Positions 12,117-22,253 of a DNA stretch of 64,000 nt are shown here, piece after piece. The notes below the pieces were generated by a model, which saw only the letters and a list, made by a program, of their open reading frames with translations, was not told where the DNA came from and did not search any database. The stretch's first letter is position 1. Each line of letters begins with the position of its first letter. This stretch comes from Hemerocallis citrina. Lineage: Eukaryota > Streptophyta > Magnoliopsida > Asparagales > Asphodelaceae. Made by a program: the position numbers and the translations under genes. The DNA is taken from assembly GCA_017893485.1 (NCBI GenBank), contig CM030368.1:173754004-173818003 (forward strand). Reading direction: 5' to 3'.

Positions 12117-12682
12117 TGTTGCAGCTAAATCTGGTGTGGAGGCAAATAGATAGAATTTGTGGATTTTTAGGGAAACCGAATAGAAAACCTGGGACCTTTC
12201 CACCGGAGCTTGACCGTTGACTCTCGCCATTCACCTGCAAAAAGTGCGAGACACCGGGGTTGATCCCAGCGACGCACCCTCCGACGCTCAAGTCAGTAAC
12301 CAGAAAAGATTATGAAAGAGCGTAAACTGGCAAAAGATTGATTACCTCCTAATGGTGGTGGATGGGGGGTATTTATAGCCGCCTTTGGGATCGAATTAGG
12401 AATGAAATCCCTAATTCCCAGTGAAAGGATAGATGCGAATCAGGGCCCTTGATTAGGATTAATCAGAAATCCTAATTCTATCCTTCTGGACCGGGTTCGT
12501 TTCGGGTTTGAACCTGTACCCAGTTGAGGTGGATCCGTTTGCGGGTTTCTAGGCTTTTGGAAAGAAGACCCAGTACCCACTTCAGGCCCTTTTGTAGGTG
12601 AACTTACCCTTTTTACCCCTAAGCTTTAAGATTCGTGCCTGATTTGGACGGTTCCGATTTAGCCCTATTTTTAGCCATATCA
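12117..12682 (-). repeat. 3' LTR of the minus-strand Tat element
   Basis: A direct repeat of 31210-31775, same length with no indels, TG...CA ended. It carries a TATAAATA box on the minus strand at 12370-12377. Confidence 0.95.
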
Positions 12683-12683
12683 C

Positions 12684-12700
12684 GAGCCCCCCACTCCCGA
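12684..12700 (-). other. Polypurine tract of the Tat element
   Basis: On the minus strand CTTCGGGAGTGGGGGGCT lies one or two bases before the 3' LTR start, suitable as plus-strand primer. Confidence 0.75.
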
Positions 12701-13119
12701 AGACTAGGTTTCACCAGTCTTTGAGGAGTAGTTATACTGTTTTAATGGCTCACAGGGTTGTATCGGAGTCCGAATGAGGGGTGCTGAACCTTTGCATGAG
12801 GTATTGTGGTGATTTTTTGAGTTAGTCGCGCGCTCAAGGTTGTTCTTGAGCTCTCCTGGACTCTTGGTGGTTTCTCTTAATTTTTATCTATTTTTCGGAT
12901 CACTTATTTAATTTTGCGAAGTGTTAATTCGTTATTTGAGGGTCTTAATTGACTCTTCTAAGGCATAATTATTTATCCAGGGGCTCAAAAATATTTTTCC
13001 GGATTTATAATTATTTTTTAGAAATTTTAATTAATTTCTCCGAATTTTTAATCATTTTTTCGTAATTTTTAAATAAATAAATCGATTTTAATAAATAAAA
13101 ATTAATTTTTAATAATGAA
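12701..13119. other. AT-rich spacer with no recognised gene
   Basis: The interval lies between the polypurine tract and the tandem repeats. It becomes strongly AT-rich from about 12890 on. I see no coding domain or conserved motif. Confidence 0.6.
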
Positions 13120-13121
13120 TT

Positions 13122-14000
13122 ATGTCGTGGCGTAATCTGGGCCCTTCATCAGCGTTGAGCGCAGTTTTCTGGGGGATCGGACGGTCTGTGTAGCTCGACA
13201 CACTTTTTCCCCGTATGCGAAGGTCGGTGCCTCGTCACCTCGGACCCCTATACCTCGATAGCTCGGTGGCTCGGTACGTAGCGAACGACCGAGCTACGTG
13301 GCAAGATCTGGATCGCCTATCATGGCACGAATCATGAGGAGGGCGGCTCAGATCACGAGAAAACGCTATCTTGTCATTTTGTGGGCGTGGCGCGATCTGG
13401 GCCGTTCATCGTGTTCTAGCACGTTTTTTGACATGATCCAACGGTCGAGGTGGTTCGGCGTCATTTTCCTTCAAATGTGAGGGTCGGTGCCTCGTCACCT
13501 CGGACCCCTATACCTCGGTAGCTCGGTGGCTCGGTACATAGCGAATGGCCGAGCTACGTGGCAAGATCTGGATCGCTTATCATGGAGCAAATCACGAGGA
13601 GGGCGGCTCAGATAATGAGAAAACGCTATCTTGTCATTTTGTGAGCGTGGCGCGATCTGGGCTGTTCATCGTGTTCCAGCACGTTTTTTGACATGATCCA
13701 ACGGTCGAGGTGGTTCGACGTCATTTTTCTTCAAATGTGAGGGTTGGTACCTCGTCAGTTCGGCCAGAGCGGGCCGGTGGCTCAGCTATGCTTGGTAACT
13801 CGGCTAAGCTGTTCGGTAGCTCGACCAAGCATTCCGGTGAGTCGGCAGCTCAGAATGAATCGTTGGGACACGTGGTTGAATCTGGAATGTTCATCATGAC
13901 ACGAATCGCGAGGACGGGATTCAGATCACAAGAAAACGCTATCTTGTCGTTTTGTGGGCGTGGCATGATCTGAGCCGTTCGTCTGATTCGGAAACAACAA
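13122..14000 (+). repeat. About 260-bp tandem repeats upstream of the antisense gene
   Basis: A unit beginning near TTGTCATTTTGTGGGCGTGGCGCGATCTGGGC recurs at about 13123 (partial), 13371, 13631 and 13943, spacing 248, 260 and 312 bp. Each unit includes GGTCGGTGCCTCGTCA and CGAGCTACGTGGCAAGATCTGGATCG or related text. The array lies 5' of the plus-strand gene at 14458, where a promoter would be expected. Confidence 0.85.
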
Positions 14001-15411
14001 TCTAACGGTAAAACTGGTTCGGCGACATTTTTCTTTATATGTGGAGGTTGGTACCCCGTCAGTTCGGCAGATTGACTTGGTGGCACGGCGAGTCGCAAGT
14101 TGTCGAGTGGTGATGTGAAGCGAACCGACGCGTCTTTCCTCTGAATCGTCACAGCTTTCTCTTTTTTGTCGTTTCATGTTCCTTAGTGGGCCTCTGAGCG
14201 TTTCGAAAGCCCAACAGTCGCTTTCTTGGCTATAAGTTTTCACCCCCCCCACCCCTTAGCTCATTTCTCACTTTTACTTCCAAGTTTTTACTTTTGCTCT
14301 CGAGTTGTTCTGCTAGCGGCTATTTGTGCTCCAAGGCGGTTGTGCTAGGTGTTGTGAGGGCCAGGCGATTTCCGGCGAACTCTTTCCGACCGTAAACGTC
14401 ACTTCAAGGTTACGTCACATCAAGGTCAGTCTTCTTTGCCTTAGATATTTATTCGAGATGTCAAGAGTAAACTCGGGAAGTGAGGCATCGTCCTCGGGAG
14501 GTTGGAATGCCGAGGAGGGGAGAGAAGTAGTGAGTCGTAGAAAGGGGAAGGAGGTAGCAGGGTCGTCTGCAGCGGAGGAGGAGAGGGTAGTGGTTCGGTC
14601 CTTGGTAGTCGAGGAGATTGTGGAGATTGATAGACGAGCTGGCGAATCGGGTCGGATGCCTAGCGTGCTGTCCGGTCATGCTGGGATAAGGCAGTACAAC
14701 GACGAGCTGGTGAGCAAGGCGGTCGTTGGTTGCGCGGCGACCTACGAGGAGAACGATCTGAGGGAGGTCACCGAGGTGGATGACCTCCCCCGGTGCTAAC
14801 CGAGCGGGATCTCATCCGAATTAGAAAGGGGTTCCCCATCCCTTAGGAGTACAGGATGGTCCTCACCGGCCCCGGGATGCGAGCAAACACCGTCCTGTCA
14901 CTGGATACATGCGTCTTCACTTATGACGCCTTGAACGCCGGCCTGTGCTTCCCCCTTCATCCCTTTGTGAAGGCAGTCCTTCAGTGGTACTGTCTGGCCC
15001 CCATACAGTTCATGCCGAACACTTGGCGCCACGTGCTCAGCTTTCTGCTTCAATGCCGAATTGCCAAAGTGGAGCCGGAGCTCGTCATCCTCCGAAGTTT
15101 ATACCAAATCAATAGGATGGGTAAGCTCGAGCCTCGCTATTACTTGTCACCCCGGAGAGGAGTTAAGTTAATAGAGAATCCTGATTCGATAAAGCTGTGG
15201 AAGGGGAAGCTTTTTCTGATAAAAGGGCCTTTGACATTGGATTTCCCGACTCGGTGGAAGGAAGAGGTACCGAAGTTTGCAAAGGCCGAGCCGGTGTTGA
15301 CCGCTGCCGAGGCAGAGGTGGCGGCCAAGCTGATCGCCCTCCCGATGTTGAGCTGGAGGGAGATGACTGAGGAGGTGCTGAACGGGTCGGGCCTTAGTCC
15401 GATCGACCCGA

Positions 15412-15497
15412 GTACGCTCCTGACATCTCACTTTGCAATTCTCTTTTATCGCCTTGCACATTCTTCTAACTCCTCCTTTTTTTTTCTCTATGGACAG
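15412..15497 (+). other. Predicted intron 1 of the antisense gene
   Basis: Donor GTACGC follows CCGA; the acceptor is preceded by a T-rich tract and ends TGGACAG. One base of a codon lies before and two after, so splicing joins the PF04195-type exon in frame to the exon starting APNMDFQAMMTE. Length 86 bp. Confidence 0.6.
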
Positions 15498-15946
15498 AGG
15501 CACCGAACATGGACTTTCAGGCCATGATGACGGAGCGAAGCTAAATCGCCGACGACAAGAAGAGGAAGAGGACGAGCACGGGTCCTTTGTCAGGCCGACC
15601 CACCAAGGCACCCTCGGCCGTCGCCGCTCCTGCTCCTCAGGAACCGTCTTCGACGGTAGCCGTCCTCCCTACCCCGTTTACCCCTGTAAGTGAGGCTTTC
15701 TCTGTCTCGGCGGCGCTGGCGCTCGAGGCCCCGCCCCTAACCGAACACGCCGAGGAGATTCTAACCGAGGCGCACAAGAAACTTTTCGTCCCCAACTGGC
15801 TAGTGAAGAACCACGATGGCTTCTTGGGCGACTCGTTGATGAGCATGCAGGCAGTTAAGCATTTTCCGACCCCAAAGGACCGAGCTGCCCTAAAGGCGAG
15901 GACGATAGGGGATGACGCTCTCGAAGTGACCCGGTCGCTCATGTCG

Positions 15947-16037
15947 GTAAGTTATCTTTTGCTGTTTAAAATTTTTCTTGAAAATTTTCCAAGTCTTTAG
16001 CTCGGTTTTTGTGGTGTTCTAACGTTTCTTCGTGCAG
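15947..16037 (+). other. Predicted intron 2 of the antisense gene
   Basis: Donor GTAAGT follows ATGTCG; the acceptor ends CGTGCAG. Removal is phase 0 and joins TRSLMS to AACHFGHLLDEYFE. Length 91 bp, AT-rich compared with its exons. Confidence 0.75.
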
Positions 16038-16685
16038 GCCGCTTGCCACTTTGGCCATCTCCTCGATGAGTATTTCGAGTGAGAGAGGGAGCTAACGACC
16101 CTCAGTGACAAGGACCGAGCAGAGAGGGTAGTGGCCGTGAAACAGCTCGATGCGGAGCAGCGTCGCTCAGACGCTTTGGCAGCTCGGGTCGCCGACCTCG
16201 AGGCAGCCTTGGCGGAAGTGAATGAAAAGCTCGCTGCGGAGGTCGCTAAGGCTGCCGAGGAGAGGGCCGTAGCGGCGAAGGCTTTGGAAGCGGTGAAGTT
16301 GGAACAAGCCGAGGCCGTGGAGAAGGAGAGGAAGAAGATCGAGGATGAGGCAAAGAAGCACATGGCTGCCAACATGGAGCTATCTTACGCCAGGGCGCTC
16401 GACCATGTCGAGGCTCGAGTCCCCGACTTCGAGAGGGTGGGGTACCGACTGTGGCCCGGCGGCGAGGAAGAAGACAAAGAGGATGGGGGAGAAGAGGAGG
16501 ATGACGAGGTGCCTGCCGATCTCGAGACTGTGGCAGCCGACCCCCGAGCCGGGGTGACAGGGGACGAGGGGCCGTCCACCGAGGCACCTGTTTCGGAGCT
16601 GCCGCCCCAGGTGGACCCTTGATTTCCTCGTTCTTGTAAATTTTCTTTTCATGTACTACCTTGTAGCGGACTGGCCACCGCTTTT

Positions 16686-16697
16686 GATATAAATAAA
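16686..16697 (+). terminator. Possible polyadenylation signal of the antisense gene
   Basis: AATAAAG occurs in the AT-rich stretch about 70 bp after the stop codon at 16620-16622, consistent with a plant poly(A) signal. Confidence 0.4.
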
Positions 16698-16814
16698 GTT
16701 TTGTTCGAACTCTCTTCTCAAATTTGACTAAGTGTTGGATTGAAATATTTTCGAAATTTTGACTAAGTGTTGATCACCACATCTCGTTCTTCGTGTTGAT
16801 ACCCTTCTGCTTTT

Positions 16815-17657
16815 CAGGTTGTCGAGCCGAGCCTGGTCTCCGAAGCATCTCGCCTTCGTACCGAACTAGAAGAGGCGAAGCAAGCCCTCTCTCGCAGCCG
16901 AGAGAGTTTCCTCAAGAGCGAGCTGAGATTAGAGGACATCAAAGCGACTGCGAGAGGGTATTTCTCCGAGTTAAAACAACTGCGGAAGCGATCTCGCGAG
17001 GCTCGTCTCGAAGGTGAGGTGGAGTTGCTCAGGAAGACGCTATTCGACGTTGAGACAGAGAGAGGCAAGTTACTGGCGGAGGTTTGCCATCTGGAAATAG
17101 CCGAAGAACTCTCGTCAGAGGAAGATGAGTTAGCGTCGGCAGTGGGTAAACTGATGATCGAGTGCGACGAGTTGACGGCGGGGGTCGAGGAATTGAGGAG
17201 AGTTACAATCGATAAAAGCATCGAAGTGACCCACCTTCGTCTCATTATAGCCGACAGCGCCGATGCCGCAGGCACTGCCAAACTTCCTCGTTTCAAAATA
17301 TCTGTGAAGGACGACGCTTTGAAAGATAGGATCGTTGAGCTCGAGGAGGAGGTTGCTCGCCTTAAACCTCATCCTGCAAGGGTCAATGTTCGGAGTACGT
17401 CGTGTACTCGCGAAGAGATCGAGAGGGGGATCTCGTTTTATGAGCTCACGACTCGTTCGCCTGCCGTTAGACGGAGTCCGACCGATGCTCAGAGTGGGGT
17501 GGCCGCTTCGTCTAGCGGCGCTTCGGTCGGAGTCACAGTAAGAGGCAGTGCCGAGGAGGCATCTCAGTTCGTCGGTTTGGAGACGAGCTTCGAGGTTAGG
17601 CGATGCCGTCCCCGGGTGTCTTTGAACCGAAATGTCCCCCTTCCGAAGAAGCGTTGA
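16815..17657 (+). CDS. Second antisense coiled-coil reading frame, preceded by a splice acceptor
   Basis: An open frame of about 280 codons begins just after a splice-acceptor-like TTCTGCTTTTCAG near 16814 and reads VVEPSLVSEASRLRTELEEA. It is rich in Glu, Leu, Lys and Arg with heptad-like spacing (for example RLRTELEEAKQALSR and LEEEVARLKPHP). It ends in a basic tail, VPLPKKR. There is no stop across the whole stretch, unlike its neighbours. There is no ATG at the start, so it may be an alternative 3' exon of the gene at 14458 or a gene whose first exon is lost. No enzymatic motif is visible. Relation to the coiled coil at 16131-16450 is possible but not shown. Confidence 0.5.
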   Translation, partial: QVVEPSLVSEASRLRTELEEAKQALSRSRESFLKSELRLEDIKATARGYFSELKQLRKRSREARLEGEVELLRKTLFDVETERGKLLAEVCHLEIAEELSSEEDELASAVGKLMIECDELTAGVEELRRVTIDKSIEVTHLRLIIADSADAAGTAKLPRFKISVKDDALKDRIVELEEEVARLKPHPARVNVRSTSCTREEIERGISFYELTTRSPAVRRSPTDAQSGVAASSSGASVGVTVRGSAEEASQFVGLETSFEVRRCRPRVSLNRNVPLPKKR

Positions 17658-17979
17658 ATAAATTGTATAATGCTTCTCTGAGTTTTGGTAGTTCCTTGTA
17701 GTAGTAGCTTGGTCTTGTAACTCGAACGCTTTTGTGCGTTAGAATTTTATATAGATGAAAGCTTTTGTTTCTCTTCTCTGTTCGTGTGCTTCTGTTGGTG
17801 GACATTTATTCAAGTACAACTCCCCCAACTTTTAACAACTACTCAAAACCAGAAGCAAATCTTTCTTCTTGTAGGCACGGAGTGTCTTATCTTTAGACAA
17901 ACCTTAGGGACTGAAGGTTTAACACCTCTAAGCACTCTTCTCCCATGTCTAGTATAGTTGTGAACACTCCGTGCACGTT
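17658..17979. other. Spacer between antisense frame and tandem array
   Basis: Likely 3' untranslated sequence of the plus-strand frame (T-rich, TTGTATAATG-type stretches), then unassigned sequence. No ORF or domain is visible. Confidence 0.5.
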
Positions 17980-18806
17980 GTTTAAGCGAATCTCAATGGT
18001 TGTGGGGAGCAATTCCAAATGGCGAGCCACTTCTAGCTCTGCTTAAGAGCGAGCTTTCGAAGCGGAATCGAGCTAAGTGTTGGACTTCGAACTCGTCGTT
18101 TGAGTAAGTTTCAACGGTTGTAGGAGCAATTCCGAATGGCGAGCCGCTTCTAGCTCTGCTTAAGAGCGAGCTTTCGAAGCGGAATCAAGCCAAGTGTTGG
18201 ACTCCGAACTCGTCATTTGAGTAAGTTTCAACAGTTGTGGGAGCAATTCCAAATGACGAACCACTTCTAGCTCGCTTAAGAGCGAGCTTGCGAAGCGGAA
18301 TCGAGCCAAGTGTTGGAATCCGAACTTGTTGTTTGAGTAAGTTTCAACGGTTGTGGGAGCAATTCCGAATGGCGAGCCGCTTCTAGCTCTGCTTAAGAGC
18401 GAGCTTTCGAGGCGGAATCGAGCCAAGTGTTGGACTTCGAACTCGTCGTTTGAGTAAGTTTCAATGGTTGTGGGAGCAATTCCGAATGGCGAACCACTTC
18501 TAGCTCGCTTAAGAGCGAGCTTGCGAAGCAGAATCGAGCCAAGTGTTGAACTTCGAACTCGTCGTTTGAGTAAGTTTCAACGGTTGTGGGAGCAATTCCG
18601 AATGGCGAACCACTTCTAGCTCGCTTAAGAGCAAGCTTGCGAAGCAGAATCGAGCCAAGTGTTGGACTCCGAACTCGTCGTTTGAGTAAGTTTCAACGGT
18701 TGTGGGAGCAATTCCGAATGACAAACCACCTCTAGCTCGCTTAAGAGCGAGCTTGCGAAGTGGAATCGAGCCAAGTGTTGGACTCCGAACTCGTCGTTTG
18801 AGTAAA
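17980..18806 (-). repeat. 116-117-bp tandem array after the Tat pol gene
   Basis: Seven units. The landmark GAGTAAGTTTCAA (last copy changed after GAGTAA) starts at 18102, 18219, 18335, 18452, 18568, 18684 and 18800, a period of 116-117 bp. Units contain AGCAATTCCGAATGG and GAAGCGGAATCGAGCC. The homologous array of the plus-strand Tat element is at 62478-62990. Confidence 0.95.
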
Positions 18807-18991
18807 AGAAATTAAAAACAGAGAGATGCAAACATTCAAAGAAAAATATGGGAAAAGAGAAGTTCTTTATTGATAAGCACTAGTCGGCTGCTTCTAGGTT
18901 GCATACCATTATTACATTGGAGAAATAAAGAAGCAAAATACAAGTGAAAGGAAAGGAACGGTTCGACACCCGAAGGTACTTGGAAAGGCGT
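18807..18991. other. Spacer between the pol stop and the tandem array
   Basis: An AT-rich stretch followed by the last bases before the pol stop. I see no gene. Confidence 0.5.
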
Positions 18992-20242
18992 TCAGGCGCT
19001 CTCTTGGTACTTCAATAGATGGTCGGGATTCCAAGTCCTGGAAATCTCTCTGCCTTCAACATCTTCGAGGCGGTATGTTCCAGGCCGAACCTGTTTGGTG
19101 ATCCTGTAGGGTCCTTCCCAATTCGGAGCTAGCTTATTCTTCTAGCTGGGAAAGGAGATAGCTAGTTTTCTAAGGACTAAGTCCCCTTCTTTGAGGTTGG
19201 TTGGTCGGACCCCTTTGTTGTAGGCTAACTCGATCCTCCTCCGATAGTTTTGTTGGCGAATTGAAGCTCTTTCCCGTAGCTCATCAATCAAGTCCAAGTT
19301 TGCCCAAAGCTCTCTAGCATTCTGTTCTTCTTCATAGGCCATGAGACGAGTAGAGGGTAGTCCGACTTCCAAGGGGATCACAGCTTCGGACCCATAGGTG
19401 AGGTTGAATGGCGATTCATTTGTGGGGGTCCGCTTCGTAGTTCGGTAGTTCCACAGTACGTTGGGGAGCTGATCCGCCCATAAGCCTTTGGCCGCCTTAT
19501 CTAGCCTTTTCTTGATACCGGAGAGGATCTGTCAGCTGGCATTTTCCACTTGGCCGTTTGTTTGAGGATGGGAGATAGAAGAGAAGCGTTGCTGAATGGC
19601 GAGGTCTTCACACAGAGATCGAAATGCCGTCCCTGTAAATTGTGTTCCATTATCAGTTATCAGGACCCGGGGCGCGCCGAACCTGCAGATGACGTTCTTC
19701 CAGAAGAACTGAAGTACTTTGTTCTCAGTGATTGTAGCCAAAGGCTCGGCCTTTATCCACTTTGAGAAGTAGTCGATTGCCACAACTAAGAATTTGAGTT
19801 GGCCGGGAGCTGGCGGAAATGGCCCTAGTAAGTCCATCCCCCACATTGCGAAAGGGATCGGACTTGATAGGGATGTGAGTTGTGCTTGGGGTAAGCGACG
19901 AATGTTGGAGTACTTTTGACAAGAGCTGTATTGCCGGACATGTCGTTCGGCATCTTGGAGGAGAGTCGGCCAGAAGTATCCATAGTTCAACACCTTTCTG
20001 GCGAGGGACCTTGACCCTGAATGTGCTCCGCATATACCTTCATGAAGCTCTTGCAAGGCATATGAAGCTTCGCCCGGGGAGAGGCACCTCAAGTAAGGTC
20101 TGCCGTCTACTTGGATGTAGGAGCGTTTGTACAAGACCCCATCAACAAGGGTGTACCACTCCGCTCTGGTCCGGACTCTGCGATCTTCCTTTTGATCTTC
20201 GGGGAGGAACCTATCCCTTAGAAATTCTATCAGAGGTTTCAT
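18992..20242 (-). pseudogene. Tat integrase
   Basis: The frame shows the whole Ty3/Gypsy integrase. The HHCC zinc domain has HEGICGAHSG followed by CQKYSN (CX2C, second Cys from SSC). The catalytic core has D in WGMDLLGPFPPA, D in LITDNGTQFTG and E in HPQTNGQVEN. The C-terminal part ends GPYRITKQVRPGTY and HLLKYQESA. It inserts element cDNA. Two lesions are visible: TGA at 19532-19534 just after QVENAS and TAG at 19142-19144. A third, TAG near 20240-20245 replacing the Trp of a DNWMKPL-type motif, separates it from RNase H. Otherwise the frame is continuous. Confidence 0.92.
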
Positions 20243-20970
20243 CTAGTTGTCTTGAAGTTGGACGGGCAGTGACTCCATCGAGTCGGAAGTTTCTTCTTCT
20301 ATGCTCGGTCTTAGGAGCACTTCAATCAGGACGGTCTGCTCAAGACCCTGAAGGGAGGAGGAGGCTAACTTGGAGAGAGCATCTGCTTTGGAATTTTTCT
20401 TTCTGGGATTCGCTGAATGAGTGCCTCTTCGAATAGAGCCATGAGATTTTGGACCCAGGCTAGACACATAGCCATTCGGTCATCTCGCGCCTCGTATTCG
20501 CCTAAGACTTGGTTCACGACCAGCTGAGAATCGCTAAATATCCGGAGGCATTGCGCCCCTGCTTTGCGAGCCATACCGAGGCCAGTTATAAGGGCTTCAT
20601 ATTTCATTTCATTGTTGGAGGCCTTGAAGTTGATGCGGAGGGAGTATTAGAGGATGAAATCATCTGGGCCCGCCAGAATGACTCCGGCTCTGCTTCCCTC
20701 GGTGCAAGAGGATCCGTCTACATATACCATCCAGATAGGAGGCCCGTTTGCTGCTTGGCTGATCTCGGAGATGGTGCTTTCGACAATGAATTCAGCTAAA
20801 GCTTGAGCCTTGATTGCGGTCCGAGGCTGGTATGATATGTCATGTTGACTCAGCTCGATCGACCACTTCATCAGCCGGCCCGTTGTCTCGGGTTTGTGCA
20901 AAACTTGCTTAAGCGGTTGGTCGGTGAGAACGACCACCGAGTGAGACTGAAAATAGGGGCGAAGCTTCCT
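20243..20970 (-). pseudogene. Tat tandem RNase H region (gypsy-type end plus archaeal-type RNase H)
   Basis: Just after [12 protein letters not shown] and ALAEFIVES mark the end of the gypsy RNase H/connection. A second RNase H follows: VYVDGSS (first Asp, about 20710-20728), NEMKYEAL (Glu), FSDSQLVVNQ (Asp) and a final ADALSKLA (Asp). The extra archaeal-type RNase H is characteristic of Tat-lineage elements. It would degrade RNA in RNA-DNA hybrids. A stop lies between VILAGPDDFIL and the NEMKYEAL block, and a frame change occurs near 20400. Confidence 0.85.
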
Positions 20971-22226
20971 AGCTGCAAGGTGTATGCCATCTTCTCCAAT
21001 TTGGGGTAGCGGAGTTCGGCATCCCTAAGTACCTTGCTCACATAATAAATGGGCTTCTGAGCCTTGTCTTCTTCCCTTACCAAGACAGCGCTGTGGGTTT
21101 GTTCGGAGGCAGCTAAGTAAAGGTAGAGTGTTTCCCCGGGGATAGGCTTGCTGAGAAAAGGGGGGTTGACTAGATAAGCTTTGAGCTGATCGAATGATTC
21201 TTGTTGTTGTTGACCCCATTCGAAGCTTTTAGCCCCCCTGAGTGCTTTGAAGAAGGGAAGACACTTCTTCCCTGAATTAGAAAGGAAGCGCCCTATGGCA
21301 GCGAGGCGTCCTGTCAGCTTCTGAACCTTTTTCACATTTTTGGGAGGAGCCATGTCTAGTATGGCTTTGATCTTCTCGGGGTTGGCTTCGATTCCTCTTT
21401 GGCTGACCATGAAGCCTAGGAACTTCCCCGACGAGACTCCGAACGCACATTTGTTCGGATTGAGCCTCATATCATGTTTCCTCAGTACATTGAACGCCTC
21501 TTGCAGATCAGCCACATGATCGGCCTTATAGATGCTCTTGACCAGCATATCATCAACATATACTTCCATGTTTTGGCCGATTTGGTTTTGAAAAACTTTG
21601 TTGGCGAGGTGTTGGTACGTCGTGCCTGCATTCTTTAACCCGAAGGACATTACCCTGTAGCAGTAGAGCCCCTGATCGGTGACAAAGGAGGTCTTCGGGA
21701 TATCCGGGGGGAATATTCGGATTTGATTATACCCGGAGAAGGCGTCCATGAAGCTGAGGAGCTCATGGCCCGAAGTAGCGTCAATCAGGGTGTCAATGCT
21801 TGGGAGAGTAAATGGATCTTTAAGGCATGCCTTGTTCAGGTCCGTGAAGTCGATACAAATCCTCCAACTCCCGTTGGATTTCTTAACCATAACAACGTTG
21901 GAGAGCCATTCGGGATAGTTGACTTCTTGGATGAACCAGGCCTTAAGGAGCTTGTCCACTTCTTCCTTGATAGCTTGTTGGCGCTCAGGGACAAATTTGT
22001 GCCTTTTCTGTTGGACCGGTTTGGACCCCGGAGCAACACTCAAGTGGTGGACGAGGAGCTGTTCGGAGATTCCTGGCATGTCGGCAGCTGACCATGCGAA
22101 GAGGTTGCGGTTCTTTCTAATGCATTGGACTATATCGGAACATAGGGCAGATGGGAGGGTCTTGTTGATGAGGAACTTGCGGTTCGGATCTTTCTCGGAG
22201 AAGAACACTTCCTCCAATTCATCCAC
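20871..22226 (-). pseudogene. Tat reverse transcriptase with gypsy RNase H
   Basis: This is a 451-codon open frame and the best preserved part of the element. Motifs: [46 protein letters not shown], catalytic YVDDMLVK (YVDD at 21549-21560) and [16 protein letters not shown]. The gypsy RNase H follows with LYLYLAASE and PIYYVSKVL. It copies element RNA to DNA. It is in the same frame as protease but separated by TAA at 22254-22256. A single-base frameshift near 20970 ends it early in the segment after KMAYTL. Confidence 0.95.
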
Positions 22227-22253
22227 CGGTTCGGACGTAGGTTGAGCATTCCC

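Larger units (their letters stand above)
14458..16622 (+). pseudogene. Antisense accessory gene of the Tat element ('putative gypsy type transposon' domain)
   Basis: It lies opposite to gag-pol, between the 116-bp array and the 3' LTR. The start at 14458 opens MSRVNSGSEASSS. A frameshift near 14790 and a TAG near 14845 break the link to the main domain at about 14920-15175, which reads LHPFVKAVLQWYCLAP, then PNTWRHVLSF, then a tract leading to RYYLSPRRG. I recognise this as the plant family described as 'Putative gypsy type transposon' (Pfam PF04195). Two introns fit GT-AG rules and keep the frame: 15412-15497 (phase 1) and 15947-16037 (phase 0). The last exon (16038-16622) is an Ala/Glu-rich coiled coil ending in an acidic tail. 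TAA at 15542 and TGA near 16081 are further lesions. Function of the family is unknown. Confidence 0.7.

Noticed and set aside
16019..16652. Minus-strand frames opposite the antisense coiled coil
   Set aside because: Ala/Ser- and Pro/Arg-rich translations caused by the GC-rich periodic coiled-coil coding on the other strand.
17980..18806. Possible CRISPR array because of regular repeats
   Set aside because: Units are contiguous 116-bp tandem copies without unique spacers, and the context is a plant retroelement.
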